Below the pieces are notes generated by a model. It was not told the DNA's origin and made no database searches. It saw nothing but the letters and a program-made list of their open reading frames with translations. A DNA stretch of 64,000 nt, from assembly GCF_000338875.1 (NCBI RefSeq), contig NZ_AOMO01000044.1, positions 186,001 through 250,000 of the forward strand, in the 5' to 3' direction. How positions within the stretch are numbered: the first letter of the stretch is position 1; each line of letters opens with the position of its first letter. The translations under genes were made by a program, and so were the position numbers. Origin of the DNA: Vibrio mimicus CAIM 602. Lineage in GTDB: Bacteria; Pseudomonadota; Gammaproteobacteria; Enterobacterales; Vibrionaceae. Below are positions 9,451 to 19,227 of this stretch, one piece after another.

Positions 9451-9906
9451 TTAACGAAGTGAATCAACGCGTTCGAAATCGTTCTCGACAAGCGGTTTTG
9501 CATCCGCTTGAGGTACGTGACACTGCAAACAGAAGTAGCGGCGTGGAGAAACATCCGAAAGTACCGCATCTTCACGGTTCACAAAGTGAGTCACACTGAT
9601 CTTGGTTGCACCCATTTCTTTTGCGTTTTTCCAACTGTGGCAAGCAAGGCACTTGTTGGCGTTCAACGACACTTCATAGTTGCGAATGTTGTGCGGGATC
9701 AGTGGCGGTTGGTACACGAAGTCACTTTCCAGCGCTTGTTCACGTGGGTATTTTTTCATTGGGTCAGCGGCGCGAGTCGCTTCAATTTCAGTTGCTCCGC
9801 GCAGTGATTCTAGGCCACCGATACCGCCTGGGTTGTCTAACTCAGCATGAGCGACACCGACCAGCACAGTAAACACTGAAAGTAAGGCAATGAGTTGTTT
9901 TTTCAT
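9451..9906 (-). CDS. napB: NapB, periplasmic diheme cytochrome subunit of nitrate reductase
   Basis: 151 residues from the ATG at 9906, chosen because GGCGGAG precedes it and because a Sec signal peptide begins there ([25 protein letters not shown], cleaved at about residue 21). Two haem-binding motifs, CLACH and CLQCH. Partner of NapA in the periplasm, taking electrons from NapC. Confidence 0.95.
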   Translation of the reverse strand: MKKQLIALLSVFTVLVGVAHAELDNPGGIGGLESLRGATEIEATRAADPMKKYPREQALESDFVYQPPLIPHNIRNYEVSLNANKCLACHSWKNAKEMGATKISVTHFVNREDAVLSDVSPRRYFCLQCHVPQADAKPLVENDFERVDSLR

Positions 9907-9972
9907 CGTAAATTCTCCGCCTTGCGGCTTAATACTTAGTCTGGGCTGACGGGCAGCCCAGTTCAATCAGGG

Positions 9973-12462
9973 TTACGCGACTTTGGTGATCTTAACCGGA
10001 CACTTCTTGAAGTCAGTTTGCTTCGAGAGTGGGTCGGTCGCATCGAGGATCAACTTGTTGATCAGAATGCGAGCATCAAAGAAAGGCACGAACACCAAGC
10101 CTTTTGGCGGCTTATTACGACCGCGAGTTTCCACACGAACTCGAACTTCACCACGCGAGTTGGAGATCAGCACTTCATCGCCACGGCGTAAACCGCGTGC
10201 TTGCGCATCTTCATGGTGCATAAAGCACAGTGCATCTGGCACCGCTTTATACAGCTCAGGGACACGACGCGTCATGGTGCCGGTATGCCAGTGTTCCAGC
10301 ACACGACCTGTACAGAGCCACAAGTCATATTCAGCATTCGGTACTTCTGGTGGTGCTTCGTAAGGAGAGGAGATGATCCACGCTTTACCATCTGGTTTGC
10401 CGTAAAAGTCCCAACCTGAACCTGCTTTCGCATAAGGGTCAGAGCCTTCTTTAAAGCGCCACTTAGTCTCTTTACCATCGACAACTGGCCAACGCAGGCC
10501 GCGAACTTGGTGGTAAACATCGTAAGGCGCTAAATCGTGACCATGGCCGCGACCGAACTCGGCATACTCTTCAAACAGACCTTTCTGGATGTAGAAACCA
10601 AAGTGGTGTGCATCATCGTTGAGTTCACGAGCTTCGCTAACTGGGAACTTGTCCACCTGACCATTTTTGAACAACACGTCATACAGTGTTTTGCCACGGT
10701 ATTGCGGTGCTTTCGCCAGTAACTCTTCCGGCCACACTTCTTCGACTTTGAAGCGTTTTGAAAACTCAATGACTTGCCATGAATCTGAGTGAGATTCACC
10801 CACGGTCTTCACTTGTTGGTACCACACTTGGGTACGACGCTCAGCGTTACCGTAAGCACCTTCTTTTTCTACCCACATTGCGGTTGGCAGAACAAGGTCA
10901 GCCGCTTGCGCGGTTACGGTTGGGTAAGCATCAGACACTACGATGAAGTTTTCAGGGTTACGGTAGCCCGGTAGACGCTCAGTATTGATGTTTGGACCCG
11001 CTTGCATGTTGTTATTACATTGCACCCAGTAACAGTTCAGTACACCATCTTTGAGCATGCGGTCTTGCTGTACCGCGTGGAAGCCCGGTTTAGGTGGGAT
11101 AGTGCCTTCAGGCAGTTTCCACACTTTTTCTGCAATCGCACGATGTTTAGGGTTAGCAACCACCATGTCTGCTGGCAGACGGTGTGCAAAGGTACCTACT
11201 TCACGAGCAGTACCACACGCTGATGGTTGACCCGTCAGTGAGAATGGGCTGTTACCTGGGGTGGCGATTTTGCCAGTAAGCAGGTGCAGGTTGTACACCA
11301 AACTTTGCATCCATACACCGCGAGTATGCTGGTTCATACCCATGGTCCATAGCGACATCACTTTGGTGTTTGGATCAGCATACTGCTTCGCCAGTGTGAT
11401 CAGTTTATCCGGTGCCACACCTGAAATTTCAGAGGCTTTCTCAACCGTGTATGGCGCAACCGATTTTTTGTACTCTTCAAACGAAATATCGCTGACATCA
11501 CCAGAGTTGGGATTTTTCGCCTTTTTCTGCAGTGGGTCATCGTCACGCAGACCGTAACCGATATCCGTTACCGCTTGCTTGAAGTGGGTGTGTTTGTTCA
11601 CAAAGTCCCAGTTCACCGCATCGTTTTGAATGATGTAGTTGGCGATGAAGTTGGCAATCGCTAAGTCAGACTGTGGATGGAAAATGTAGCCGTGATCTGC
11701 CAATTCAAAAGAACGGTGGTAGTAAGTGGAGAGTACATTCACTTTAACGTGAGGATGACTTAGGCGACGGTCAGTGATGCGAGTCCAGAGTACTGGGTGC
11801 ATTTCCGCCATGTTTGAACCCCAAAGCACAAAAGCATCGGCGTGTTCAAAGTCGTCATAACAGCCCATAGGTTCATCGATACCGAAGGTACGCATGAAGC
11901 CCACTACCGCAGAAGCCATACAGTGGCGCGCGTTCGGGTCAATGTTGTTTGAACGGAAACCGGCTTTCATCAGTTTCACAGCGGCGTAACCTTCCATTAC
12001 TGTCCACTGACCAGAACCGAACATACCCACGCTGGTTGGGCCTTTGGCTTTAAGCGAGGCTTTCCATTTTTCAGCCATCACATCAAATGCGGTATCCCAA
12101 GAGACAGGGGTGAATTCACCGTCTTTGTGGTATTGACCATCTTTCATGCGCAGCAGAGGCGTTTTTAAGCGATCTTGGCCGTACATGATTTTTGAGAGGA
12201 AGTAGCCCTTAATACAGTTAAGGCCTTTGTTCACTGGTGCTTCAGGGTCACCTTGAGTTGCGACAACGCGACCATCTTGGGTACCGACCAGCACAGAGCA
12301 ACCTGTACCACAAAAACGACAAGGCGCTTTGTCCCAATGAATAGCGGTTTGATCGGAGCTAGCGATCAAGTTGGTGGCAGAAGCGGGGAGGGTGATCCCT
12401 GCAACCGCCGCAGCTGAGGCGGCTGCGTTTGCTTTCACAAACGCACGTCTGGTCATTTTCAT
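9973..12462 (-). CDS. napA: NapA, catalytic molybdenum subunit of periplasmic nitrate reductase
   Basis: 829 residues, normal for NapA. The Tat signal carries the twin-arginine motif (MTRRAFVKA) and ends near residue 30. The [4Fe-4S] site begins at Cys48 (CRFCGTGC) with the fourth cysteine in GLNCIKGY. The molybdenum-ligating cysteine lies in [13 protein letters not shown]. The C-terminal domain closes with molybdopterin-binding segments ([20 protein letters not shown]). Reduces nitrate to nitrite in the periplasm. The start at 12462 is preceded by GAGGG; a second in-frame ATG two codons later is possible. Confidence 0.97.
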   Translation of the reverse strand: MKMTRRAFVKANAAASAAAVAGITLPASATNLIASSDQTAIHWDKAPCRFCGTGCSVLVGTQDGRVVATQGDPEAPVNKGLNCIKGYFLSKIMYGQDRLKTPLLRMKDGQYHKDGEFTPVSWDTAFDVMAEKWKASLKAKGPTSVGMFGSGQWTVMEGYAAVKLMKAGFRSNNIDPNARHCMASAVVGFMRTFGIDEPMGCYDDFEHADAFVLWGSNMAEMHPVLWTRITDRRLSHPHVKVNVLSTYYHRSFELADHGYIFHPQSDLAIANFIANYIIQNDAVNWDFVNKHTHFKQAVTDIGYGLRDDDPLQKKAKNPNSGDVSDISFEEYKKSVAPYTVEKASEISGVAPDKLITLAKQYADPNTKVMSLWTMGMNQHTRGVWMQSLVYNLHLLTGKIATPGNSPFSLTGQPSACGTAREVGTFAHRLPADMVVANPKHRAIAEKVWKLPEGTIPPKPGFHAVQQDRMLKDGVLNCYWVQCNNNMQAGPNINTERLPGYRNPENFIVVSDAYPTVTAQAADLVLPTAMWVEKEGAYGNAERRTQVWYQQVKTVGESHSDSWQVIEFSKRFKVEEVWPEELLAKAPQYRGKTLYDVLFKNGQVDKFPVSEARELNDDAHHFGFYIQKGLFEEYAEFGRGHGHDLAPYDVYHQVRGLRWPVVDGKETKWRFKEGSDPYAKAGSGWDFYGKPDGKAWIISSPYEAPPEVPNAEYDLWLCTGRVLEHWHTGTMTRRVPELYKAVPDALCFMHHEDAQARGLRRGDEVLISNSRGEVRVRVETRGRNKPPKGLVFVPFFDARILINKLILDATDPLSKQTDFKKCPVKITKVA

Positions 12463-12562
12463 ACATTACCCTCGAGTTCAGAAAAGGTATTTCCAGTGTG
12501 TAATATTTCCTTCCTACAGGATGCCGTCACGATATAGGCGACAGGCAATCTCAGCAGTTTGG

Positions 12563-12841
12563 CTATAGTTCTTCTTCCGTTGCAGTCTCTACCTGATGGA
12601 AAACCAAAAAAGCGTTAAGCACATTGGGAAGATTATTTATGTGTTCAATCGTTTCGGTGATGAAGCCTTGACGATCGGTTTCAATCACCACGACGAGTTT
12701 GCCTTGCGGATCTTCGCCGTAAATTTCCACGTCACGCAGTTCGCTCACTTGCTGTTTTACGGTGAGTAGATGCTCTGGCAAGGTGTGAACCACCAAGCTG
12801 GAGATGTGTACTTCATGCAGTGAAGCTAAAGGTTGTGACAT
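12563..12841 (-). CDS. napD: NapD, NapA-specific chaperone
   Basis: 92 residues from the ATG at 12841, selected because TTGGAGAG lies just upstream; a start seven codons earlier is less likely. Ferredoxin-like NapD fold with the opening HEVHISSLVVHTLPEHL. Established role: binds the Tat signal of NapA and delays export until the cofactor is inserted. It lies between napF (26 bases upstream) and napA. Confidence 0.93.
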   Translation of the reverse strand: MSQPLASLHEVHISSLVVHTLPEHLLTVKQQVSELRDVEIYGEDPQGKLVVVIETDRQGFITETIEHINNLPNVLNAFLVFHQVETATEEEL

Positions 12842-12867
12842 ATTGCTCTCCAATTTATCCACGCCGT

Positions 12868-13362
12868 CTAAGCGATGTTATGAGTATAGTGAACAGTCAT
12901 TGCATTGCTTGGACAAACTGAAACACAGGCACCGCAACCAGAACAGTTTTGCGAGTTCACTTGCGGGCTCGCGGTACGGCCAATTTGCAAAGCAAAATGG
13001 ATGGCCTCTTCTGGGCAAGCATCCTGACAAGACCGGCACTCAACTTGGTTATGTGCCAAGCACTGGCTGGCAATTTCAACTGACGCTTGCCAAGGCTCTT
13101 CACTTTGCGGCAGAAAAATCGGTTCCGGACAGCTCTGCGCGCACTGGTAACAAAACGTGCACTCATCAATCGAAAAGTTGACGGTGGGGAAACCACCATC
13201 ACCCTTTTCGATGATGTGGGTTTCACACGCTTCAACGCATTTTCCGCAACGTGTGCACTCATCAATAAATGCTTGTGGACGTGCAATCCAAGGCAGTCGA
13301 ACTTGGCTTTGGTTTTGCTGACGGCCAAGGGCAAACCAACGTCGTTTGGTTAAATCAACCAT
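12868..13362 (-). CDS. napF: NapF, ferredoxin-type iron-sulfur protein
   Basis: 164 residues. Four cysteine clusters are visible: CTRCGKCVEAC, CTFCYQCAQSC, CRSCQDACP and CSGCGACVSVC. First gene of the nap operon. NapF acts in the cytoplasm, probably in maturation of the NapA iron-sulfur/molybdenum centre. The upstream gap holds FNR-like and NarP-like boxes. Confidence 0.95.
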   Translation of the reverse strand: MVDLTKRRWFALGRQQNQSQVRLPWIARPQAFIDECTRCGKCVEACETHIIEKGDGGFPTVNFSIDECTFCYQCAQSCPEPIFLPQSEEPWQASVEIASQCLAHNQVECRSCQDACPEEAIHFALQIGRTASPQVNSQNCSGCGACVSVCPSNAMTVHYTHNIA

Positions 13363-13436
13363 ATTTTTCTCCGCGTCTGTTCACAACCTGCCACATTTCC
13401 ATACACAAATTGTAGTTTTTGACATATTTGTATAAA

Positions 13437-13452
13437 TACCTCTTAGGGGGTA
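13437..13452. promoter_or_regulatory. NarP/NarL 7-2-7 binding site upstream of napF
   Basis: TACCTCT-TA-GGGGGTA fits the inverted heptamer consensus TACYYMT-N2-AKRRGTA with one mismatch. It is about 80 bases from the napF start codon, where NarP activates nap in E. coli. The regulator gene itself lies nearby on the other strand. Confidence 0.7.
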
Positions 13453-13466
13453 ATTGGGGTGGTGGA

Positions 13467-13480
13467 TTGTTTTGGATCAA
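13467..13480. promoter_or_regulatory. FNR-like site between napF and narQ
   Basis: TTGTT-TTGG-ATCAA matches the FNR consensus TTGAT-N4-ATCAA with one mismatch in the left half. It lies upstream of the NarP-like box relative to napF, the same order as in E. coli napF, suggesting anaerobic activation. Confidence 0.6.
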
Positions 13481-13603
13481 TAAATTAACCTGCTCGTTTC
13501 GGATAGTGTAGCCCTAAAGAGGTGGAACCTTGGTTACCAATGAGAGAGAAACCGCGTTGTCTAGTCCGGTACGCAAGTCATTAACTCGCACGATGGCGAA
13601 AGC

Positions 13604-15280
13604 ATGTTGCTGATTTTATTTTTATCCGCGCTGACGACAGGGGTTGCGATTGTGACGCTGGCTTCTTCACTTAATGACGCGGAGGCAGTTAACGTTTCTG
13701 GCTCAATGCGTATGCAAAGCTATCGACTGGCGTATGACATTCAGGCTCAATCGAAAGATTACAAAGCGCACATTTATCTGTTCGAAAATTCGCTCTATTC
13801 ACCTTCCATGTTGGCGCTGCTGGATTGGACAGTGCCGGGTGACATCCAACACGATTACTACCAGTTGATCGAACGTTGGCATCAATTAAAAAAGGTGCTC
13901 AATAGCGACCAAAATGCTGATTATCTCCACGAAGTTGCGCCATTTGTCGGCTTAGTGGATAGTTTTGTGCTCAAGCTGCAGCGATTCTCTGAGCGTAAAT
14001 TAATTGCTCTGGCGGCGGTCGGCAGCTTCGGTTTGGGCGGCATTTTTGCCGTCTCGCTGTTTGTGGTTTATTACATCCGTGAGGAAGTGGTGCGGCCTTT
14101 AAATGCGATGGTGGCCGCCAGTGAGAAGATTAAAAACCGTATTTTTGAAGTCTCGCTGGATGAAACCAGCAGCACAGAAATGGGTATTTTGACCCGCACC
14201 TTTAACAGCATGGCGGGGGATCTTGGCAAGTTGTATCGCGGACTAGAACATGCGGTAAATGAGAAAACGCATAAGCTGCAAACAGCCAACCAATCATTGC
14301 AAGTTCTGTATAACTCTTCGCAAGAATTGACGGCGTCTCGGATCACGGCGAGTAACTTTCAAACCATATTACGTCATTGGGTTGCGGTAGAAGGGATCAA
14401 CGCCCTGCGTTTAGAAATTGAAGAAGAAGCAGGAAAATCGCTGATTTTACAAGAAGGCAATCCGAGCGGTGAGACTATGCTACAAACCCCGTTGACGCTT
14501 GATGGTCGCCATCTTGGCTATCTCTACTGGGATGCCACTACGCCGGGGCCAGATCGCGCTTTGATTGATAACTTTGCGATGATTTTATCGCGTGCCATTT
14601 ACTACAATCAGTCGCAGCGCCAAGCCGAACAACTGCTTTTAATGGAGGAGCGGGCAACCATAGCGCGCGAGTTGCATGATTCGTTGGCGCAGTCGCTCTC
14701 TTATTTGAAAATTCAATTAACCCTGCTGAAACGCTCAGTTATTCCGTTAAAACCTTGTGGTGATTTGAGTAAGACGGAAAACATCATCAGTGAGATCGAT
14801 AAAGGTTTATCGGATGCTTACACTCAGTTGCGTGAGCTGCTGACCACATTTCGCCTCACGTTGAGTGAGGGCAGTTTTGGCCAGTCATTACTGGGAATGT
14901 TGACTCAACTCTCAAGTCAAACTGAAGCTAAAATTGAGCTCAATAACGCACTTTCATCGATTGTGCTTGATGCTCATCAACAAGTGCATTTGGTGCAGTT
15001 GATTCGTGAGGCAACGATCAACGCGATCAAGCATGCTCAGGCTACTAAGATAATGGTCAATTGCCTTGAGCAGCAGGGAACCGTTAGAGTAACGATTGAA
15101 GATGACGGGGTCGGTTTCGACCCACAAGATCACAAGCTCAACCATTATGGTATGAGCATTATGCAAGAACGTGCCGCCCGCTTGCGCGGCGAATTAAAGG
15201 TTGAATCCGCACCGGGTAAAGGCTGCAAAGTTGTGCTCACTTACCAACAGGGCGAGGAGAAAAATAAGAATGAGTTGTAG
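13604..15280 (+). CDS. narQ: NarQ, nitrate/nitrite sensor histidine kinase (leader out of frame)
   Basis: 558 residues from the ATG at 13604. Two membrane segments flank a periplasmic domain carrying the nitrate-binding P box (SLNDAEAVNVSGSMRMQSYR). HAMP, a signalling helix, a GAF-like linker, a HisKA_3 H box (ATIARELHDSLAQSLSYLK) and an HATPase domain (GVGFDP, then YGMSIMQERAARLRG) follow. The cytoplasmic leader seen in other NarQ proteins is present upstream in another frame: from a TTG at 13530, after AGAGGTGG, the sequence reads VTNERETALSSPVRKSLTRT and then MAKA. One missing base near 13602-13603 separates it from the main frame, so the full protein should be about 583 residues. Overlaps narP by 11 bases. 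Confidence 0.9.
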   Translation: MLLILFLSALTTGVAIVTLASSLNDAEAVNVSGSMRMQSYRLAYDIQAQSKDYKAHIYLFENSLYSPSMLALLDWTVPGDIQHDYYQLIERWHQLKKVLNSDQNADYLHEVAPFVGLVDSFVLKLQRFSERKLIALAAVGSFGLGGIFAVSLFVVYYIREEVVRPLNAMVAASEKIKNRIFEVSLDETSSTEMGILTRTFNSMAGDLGKLYRGLEHAVNEKTHKLQTANQSLQVLYNSSQELTASRITASNFQTILRHWVAVEGINALRLEIEEEAGKSLILQEGNPSGETMLQTPLTLDGRHLGYLYWDATTPGPDRALIDNFAMILSRAIYYNQSQRQAEQLLLMEERATIARELHDSLAQSLSYLKIQLTLLKRSVIPLKPCGDLSKTENIISEIDKGLSDAYTQLRELLTTFRLTLSEGSFGQSLLGMLTQLSSQTEAKIELNNALSSIVLDAHQQVHLVQLIREATINAIKHAQATKIMVNCLEQQGTVRVTIEDDGVGFDPQDHKLNHYGMSIMQERAARLRGELKVESAPGKGCKVVLTYQQGEEKNKNEL

Positions 15281-15893
15281 AGTCCTTCTGGTGGATGATC
15301 ACCCGCTGATGCGCCGTGGTATTAATCAACTGTTGAGTTTTGAAGAGGAATTTGAAGTCGTTGCCGAAGCTGGCAATGGGGCAGAGGCCATAGCTCTGGC
15401 ACATGATCTGCAACCGGACTTGATTCTGCTCGATCTCAATATGAAAGGTATGTCGGGATTGGATACGCTGACGGCGCTACGCACCGATGAGTGTGATGCT
15501 TATGTGGTGATCCTGACGGTTTCGGATAGCGCGGCGGATATTGAAGCGTTAGTGAAAGCGGGGGCTGATGGTTATCTGCTTAAAGATACCGAGCCGGATC
15601 AATTGGTTACGCTTTTGAAACAAGCGATGCAAGGTGAGAAGGCCTTCAGCGAATCGGTGGAACGCTATCTTTTAAACCGTGACGAGGAAAGTAACCCGTT
15701 TGAAGCACTGACTGAACGTGAAATGCAGATTATGTCGGAAGTGGCGAAAGGGTATCGCAATCGACAAATCGCTGATCGTCTGTTTATTTCGGAATCTACC
15801 GTGAAAGTGCATATGAAAAGCTTACTGAAAAAGCTTGATGTGCCTTCGCGCACCGCCGCAACGATTCTTTATTTAGAGCGTTACGCTAATTAA
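15270..15893 (+). CDS. narP: NarP, nitrate/nitrite response regulator
   Basis: 207 residues from the ATG at 15270, which follows AGGAG and overlaps the end of narQ. Receiver domain with Asp9, Asp10, phosphoacceptor Asp55 (LILLDLNMKG) and Lys in LLKDTEP. LuxR-type helix-turn-helix near the C-terminus (LTEREMQIMSEVAKGYRNRQIA). Partner of NarQ; controls nap and other anaerobic genes through 7-2-7 sites such as the one at 13437. Confidence 0.93.
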   Translation: MSCRVLLVDDHPLMRRGINQLLSFEEEFEVVAEAGNGAEAIALAHDLQPDLILLDLNMKGMSGLDTLTALRTDECDAYVVILTVSDSAADIEALVKAGADGYLLKDTEPDQLVTLLKQAMQGEKAFSESVERYLLNRDEESNPFEALTEREMQIMSEVAKGYRNRQIADRLFISESTVKVHMKSLLKKLDVPSRTAATILYLERYAN

Positions 15894-15931
15894 TCAACGG
15901 CTTTTTGCCACTCTCTATTCAGGTTAGAGGG

Positions 15932-16011
15932 TATATACGCCTTCCTCACTTGAAGTTGCAGCGCTGCTGGTTGTGTTTCTTCACCTGCAACTTCAAGTGG
16001 TTTGAGTATAC
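15932..16011. repeat. Shortened ERIC-like palindromic repeat
   Basis: About 80 bases with inverted ends: TATACGCCTTCCTCACTTGA at the left and CAACTTCAAGTGGTTTGAGT at the right, with a central GTTGCAG/CTGCAAC pair. The termini resemble those of the longer element at 63421, with the middle deleted. It sits between narP and sdaA. Confidence 0.65.
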
Positions 16012-16056
16012 TGATTGTAAAGATGACTCGAACTCTTGATTCAACAGGGGAAAGTT

Positions 16057-17427
16057 ATGCTCTCAATCTTTGATATCTTCAAAATTGGCGTTGGTCCATC
16101 CAGCTCTCATACCAATGGGCCGATGATCGCGGGCTATCGCTTTGTTCAACAGCTATTGCCGCAGTTAAACAAGGTCGCCCGAATACAAGTGGATCTTTAC
16201 GGCTCATTATCTCTGACGGGTAAAGGGCACCATACTGACCGAGCGACCTTGCTTGGTTTGATGGGGAACCAGCCCGCAACCATCAATATCAGTGAAGCTA
16301 ATCAAGTACTACGTGAGGCGTTACAAACCGGAAAGCTTTGCCTGAATGGTGAGCATGACATCCCGTTTGATGAAAGTAACGATCTGCTCTTCCATCAAGA
16401 TAATCTTCCACTGCATGAAAATGGCATGATCCTGAGCGCTTTTGATGCACAGGGCGATCAGATTGATTTTGAGACTTACTATTCGGTCGGCGGAGGTTTT
16501 GTTGCCACGGCGGAGCAGTTACAGCAAGGCACCTCCACGGCAAATGTTGCTGTGACTTACCCCTTTACCAGCGCCGATCAAATGCTGCGCCAAGCAGAAA
16601 AACATGGCCTGAGCATAGGGGGGATGATCCTGCGTAATGAACTTGCTTTTCAAGATATGGCGACCATTGATGCCAAAGCTGACCAAATCTGGCAAGTGAT
16701 GAGCCAATGTATGGAACGCGGTTTTGCGACCGAAGGGATTTTAGAAGGTGGGCTGAATGTGACTCGCCGTGCGCCCAGTTTGCTCAAAAAACTGGAAGCC
16801 AATGCAGCGATTGAAAACGATCCGATGGAAGTGATGGATTGGATAAACCTGTTTGCCTTTGCCGTCAGTGAAGAAAATGCAGCCGGTGGGCAAGTGGTGA
16901 CATCGCCAACCAACGGCGCTGCTGGTGTAATTCCCGCTGTTTTGATGTACTACCATCGTTTCATTAAGGCGTTAGATACCAAACAACTCAAGGATTTCCT
17001 TGCGGTGTCTGGTGCAATAGGCATTTTGTACAAAACCAATGCGTCGATTTCGGGCGCTGAAGTGGGGTGTCAGGGGGAAGTGGGTGTCTCTTCGTCCATG
17101 GCGGCGGCGGGCTTGACCGCTTTGCGTGGCGGCAGTAATGAGCAAATCTGCATGGCGGCGGAAATTGCCATGGAACACTCATTGGGTATGACGTGCGATC
17201 CCATTGGCGGGTTAGTGCAAGTTCCTTGCATTGAGCGTAATGCGATGGGTGCGGTGAAAGCGATTAATGCATCGCGTATGGCGTTAAAGCGTACCAGCAA
17301 ATGTCTGATTTCACTCGATAAGGTGATTGAAACCATGTACCAAACCGGAAAAGACATGAATAAGAAATACCGCGAAACGTCATTAGGTGGGCTGGCGCTT
17401 ATTCATCTTGCGCCACCTTGTGAATAA
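16057..17427 (+). CDS. sdaA: L-serine dehydratase (iron-sulfur type)
   Basis: 456 residues from the ATG at 16057, preceded by AGGGGAAAG. The opening MLSIFDIFKIGVGPSSSHTNGPM is diagnostic of the SdaA/SdaB family, with the beta domain at the N-terminus and the alpha domain from about residue 185. The conserved alpha-domain segments TSPTNGAAGVIPAV, GAEVGCQGEVG and TCDPIGGLVQVPCIERNAMG supply the [4Fe-4S] cysteines. Converts L-serine to pyruvate and ammonia in the cytoplasm. A terminator follows. SdaA and SdaB cannot be told apart here. Confidence 0.93.
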   Translation: MLSIFDIFKIGVGPSSSHTNGPMIAGYRFVQQLLPQLNKVARIQVDLYGSLSLTGKGHHTDRATLLGLMGNQPATINISEANQVLREALQTGKLCLNGEHDIPFDESNDLLFHQDNLPLHENGMILSAFDAQGDQIDFETYYSVGGGFVATAEQLQQGTSTANVAVTYPFTSADQMLRQAEKHGLSIGGMILRNELAFQDMATIDAKADQIWQVMSQCMERGFATEGILEGGLNVTRRAPSLLKKLEANAAIENDPMEVMDWINLFAFAVSEENAAGGQVVTSPTNGAAGVIPAVLMYYHRFIKALDTKQLKDFLAVSGAIGILYKTNASISGAEVGCQGEVGVSSSMAAAGLTALRGGSNEQICMAAEIAMEHSLGMTCDPIGGLVQVPCIERNAMGAVKAINASRMALKRTSKCLISLDKVIETMYQTGKDMNKKYRETSLGGLALIHLAPPCE

Positions 17428-17476
17428 TCCAGAATCGGATATGTTTTTTACGAGTTGCTTATGTGACTCAAAAAGA

Positions 17477-17501
17477 AAAGGGCGTGATTTCACGCCCTTT
17501 T
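17477..17501. terminator. Bidirectional terminator between sdaA and dcuC
   Basis: Hairpin AAAAGGGCGTG-ATTT-CACGCCCTTTT, A-rich before and T-rich after. It lies between the convergent ends of sdaA and dcuC. Confidence 0.85.
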
Positions 17502-17525
17502 GAATTTTGGTCATGACACGGGTAA

Positions 17526-18893
17526 TTAAGCGTGCATAGGTACCAGAACCATAGTGCCGATGATAACGGTCACAAGACCCAGTAAAACTGGAACAGAAGT
17601 ACGTTTTACTACTTCGAATGGGCTGATTTTACCCATACCTGCCGTTGCAACCACCACGCCTGAAACCGGAGAAATGGTACGGCCAAGGTTAGATGCTTGC
17701 AGCATTGGGATGATCAAGAACGCTGGGCTCAGACCCATTTTCGCAGCCAATGCTGGCGCGAGCTCTACAAATGCATAGAAAGGCGCGTTACCAGAACCGG
17801 TAGCAATAGCGGCTGCTACGGTTAAACCAGTGAGGATCAGCATCAGCGCAATACCACCAGCGCCCGCCACTTCTGCTAAGTGCAGTAGGTTGTCAATCGC
17901 GCCGATAGACATCAAACCTTGTGCAAAAACACCCGCCGCGACTAACAGCATCACCACGCCTTTAAAGGCATCGGCCATACCAGCGTAACAGGCTTCCAGA
18001 TCTTCCAGTGTTTCTTTGCCTTTAAAGCGCTTAGTAATGTAGTCCACTACCACGCCGATAAAGATAGACAGAACAACGATGGTGTAGATGTCTAGAGTAA
18101 TACCAGGCAGAGTTTCACCGTTGAAAACGAACACACCGATAATAGGTAAGAAAGGCAGAATTGCGTAATACGCCGGTGCTTTCACTTCCATCTCAGAAAG
18201 ATCCACTTTCTCCATTGGCGTATTGTCTTTCTGGTCTAGGTATTTGTTCCAGAAGTATGCCGCTGCTGCCATCACAATGATGGCGCAGATAGAAACCGGC
18301 AATACCGTTTCAACCGCGAATACGTGCAGTGGTAAGCCCGATTTTTCAGCTGCAATGACAACGTCACCTGAGGTTGGAGACAAAATGATCGCAGCTGGAG
18401 AAGCACACACAGCTACTGCCGCAGGGCGAGAAATACCCATTGCGGTCATCATTGGGAACAGGGTCGCCATTAACAGAACGCCAAGACCGGTTGCTGAGCT
18501 CACCGCGAGAGACATTAAACAGGCAACAATGTATGCCGCGACCAACAAGATGTAAGGTGATTTGATAAACGAAAGCGGTTTAGAAAACTGTTTTACCACC
18601 ACGTTATTGGCACCGATGTGGGTCATGTAAGAAGCAAAACCGCACAGCAACATAATTTGCATACCTAAGCCGCCGCCACGGTTTTGCAGCATGTATTTCA
18701 CATACTCCATCGCATCGGTTAAAAGGTTGCCCGTTGTAACCATCTTTCCGGGCAGTACCTTGTGACCCAAGATACCCGTCAAAATCAATAGCAAAATCCC
18801 TGCGGTGAGTAGGATACCCGCAGGCTTATAGCCTTTAACGATGAAATAGCCGACCGCAAAGGTCACGACTAAGCCAATCAGAAGCTCAAGCAT
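17526..18893 (-). CDS. dcuC: DcuC-type anaerobic C4-dicarboxylate transporter
   Basis: 455 residues from the ATG at 18893, chosen because TTTTTGGAGA precedes it. Polytopic membrane protein with about 12 segments. Segments such as MLCGFASYMTHIGANNVVVK, CLMSLAVSSATGLGVLLMAT, ASPAAIILSPTSGDVV and PMLQASNLGRTISPVSGVVV are as in E. coli DcuC. DcuC exports succinate during fermentation and can exchange fumarate, fitting the anaerobic genes nearby. No FNR or NarP site could be read with confidence upstream. Confidence 0.9.
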   Translation of the reverse strand: MLELLIGLVVTFAVGYFIVKGYKPAGILLTAGILLLILTGILGHKVLPGKMVTTGNLLTDAMEYVKYMLQNRGGGLGMQIMLLCGFASYMTHIGANNVVVKQFSKPLSFIKSPYILLVAAYIVACLMSLAVSSATGLGVLLMATLFPMMTAMGISRPAAVAVCASPAAIILSPTSGDVVIAAEKSGLPLHVFAVETVLPVSICAIIVMAAAAYFWNKYLDQKDNTPMEKVDLSEMEVKAPAYYAILPFLPIIGVFVFNGETLPGITLDIYTIVVLSIFIGVVVDYITKRFKGKETLEDLEACYAGMADAFKGVVMLLVAAGVFAQGLMSIGAIDNLLHLAEVAGAGGIALMLILTGLTVAAAIATGSGNAPFYAFVELAPALAAKMGLSPAFLIIPMLQASNLGRTISPVSGVVVATAGMGKISPFEVVKRTSVPVLLGLVTVIIGTMVLVPMHA

Positions 18894-19180
18894 AGCAATC
18901 TCCAAAAATGTCCGTTTATTTCAAACTGTAAAATGTATGTCAGGAATTTACTGAAAATTAATTTGTAGCACGAGTTCAACTTGCACTTTGCATGATCTAA
19001 AGCAATAAAATTATCAATTATTATTGGTGAATAATTCTTAATAACGGCTAATTATTGACGTCTAAATCATGCGATAAGTGTATTTGTTGGATTTTTATTC
19101 TGCTAATGGGTGGTTTTGCGGTGACGCGAGATATTGGGTGGTGAAACTTAATCAAATCGTAGTAGAGAATTCTAAAATAT
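18894..19180. other. Non-coding stretch upstream of dcuC
   Basis: AT-rich 290 bases containing the dcuC promoter region. No ORF with a ribosome binding site was seen and no clear regulator site was recognised. Partial palindromes of A/T runs around 19010-19060 are not distinctive. Confidence 0.5.
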
Positions 19181-19204
19181 ATAAGGCCCCGGTTGGGGCC
19201 TTAT
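19181..19204 (-). terminator. Terminator of the chemoreceptor gene
   Basis: ATAAGGCCCC-GGTT-GGGGCCTTAT, 24 bases beyond the stop of the minus-strand chemoreceptor gene, followed in that direction by an AT-rich run. Confidence 0.8.
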
Positions 19205-19227
19205 CATAAATCGGAAGCGGGATCGCG

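Noticed and set aside
16036-16056. Longer sdaA start at 16036
   Set aside because: The ATG at 16057 has AGGGGAAAG at the right distance and aligns with the family N-terminus.
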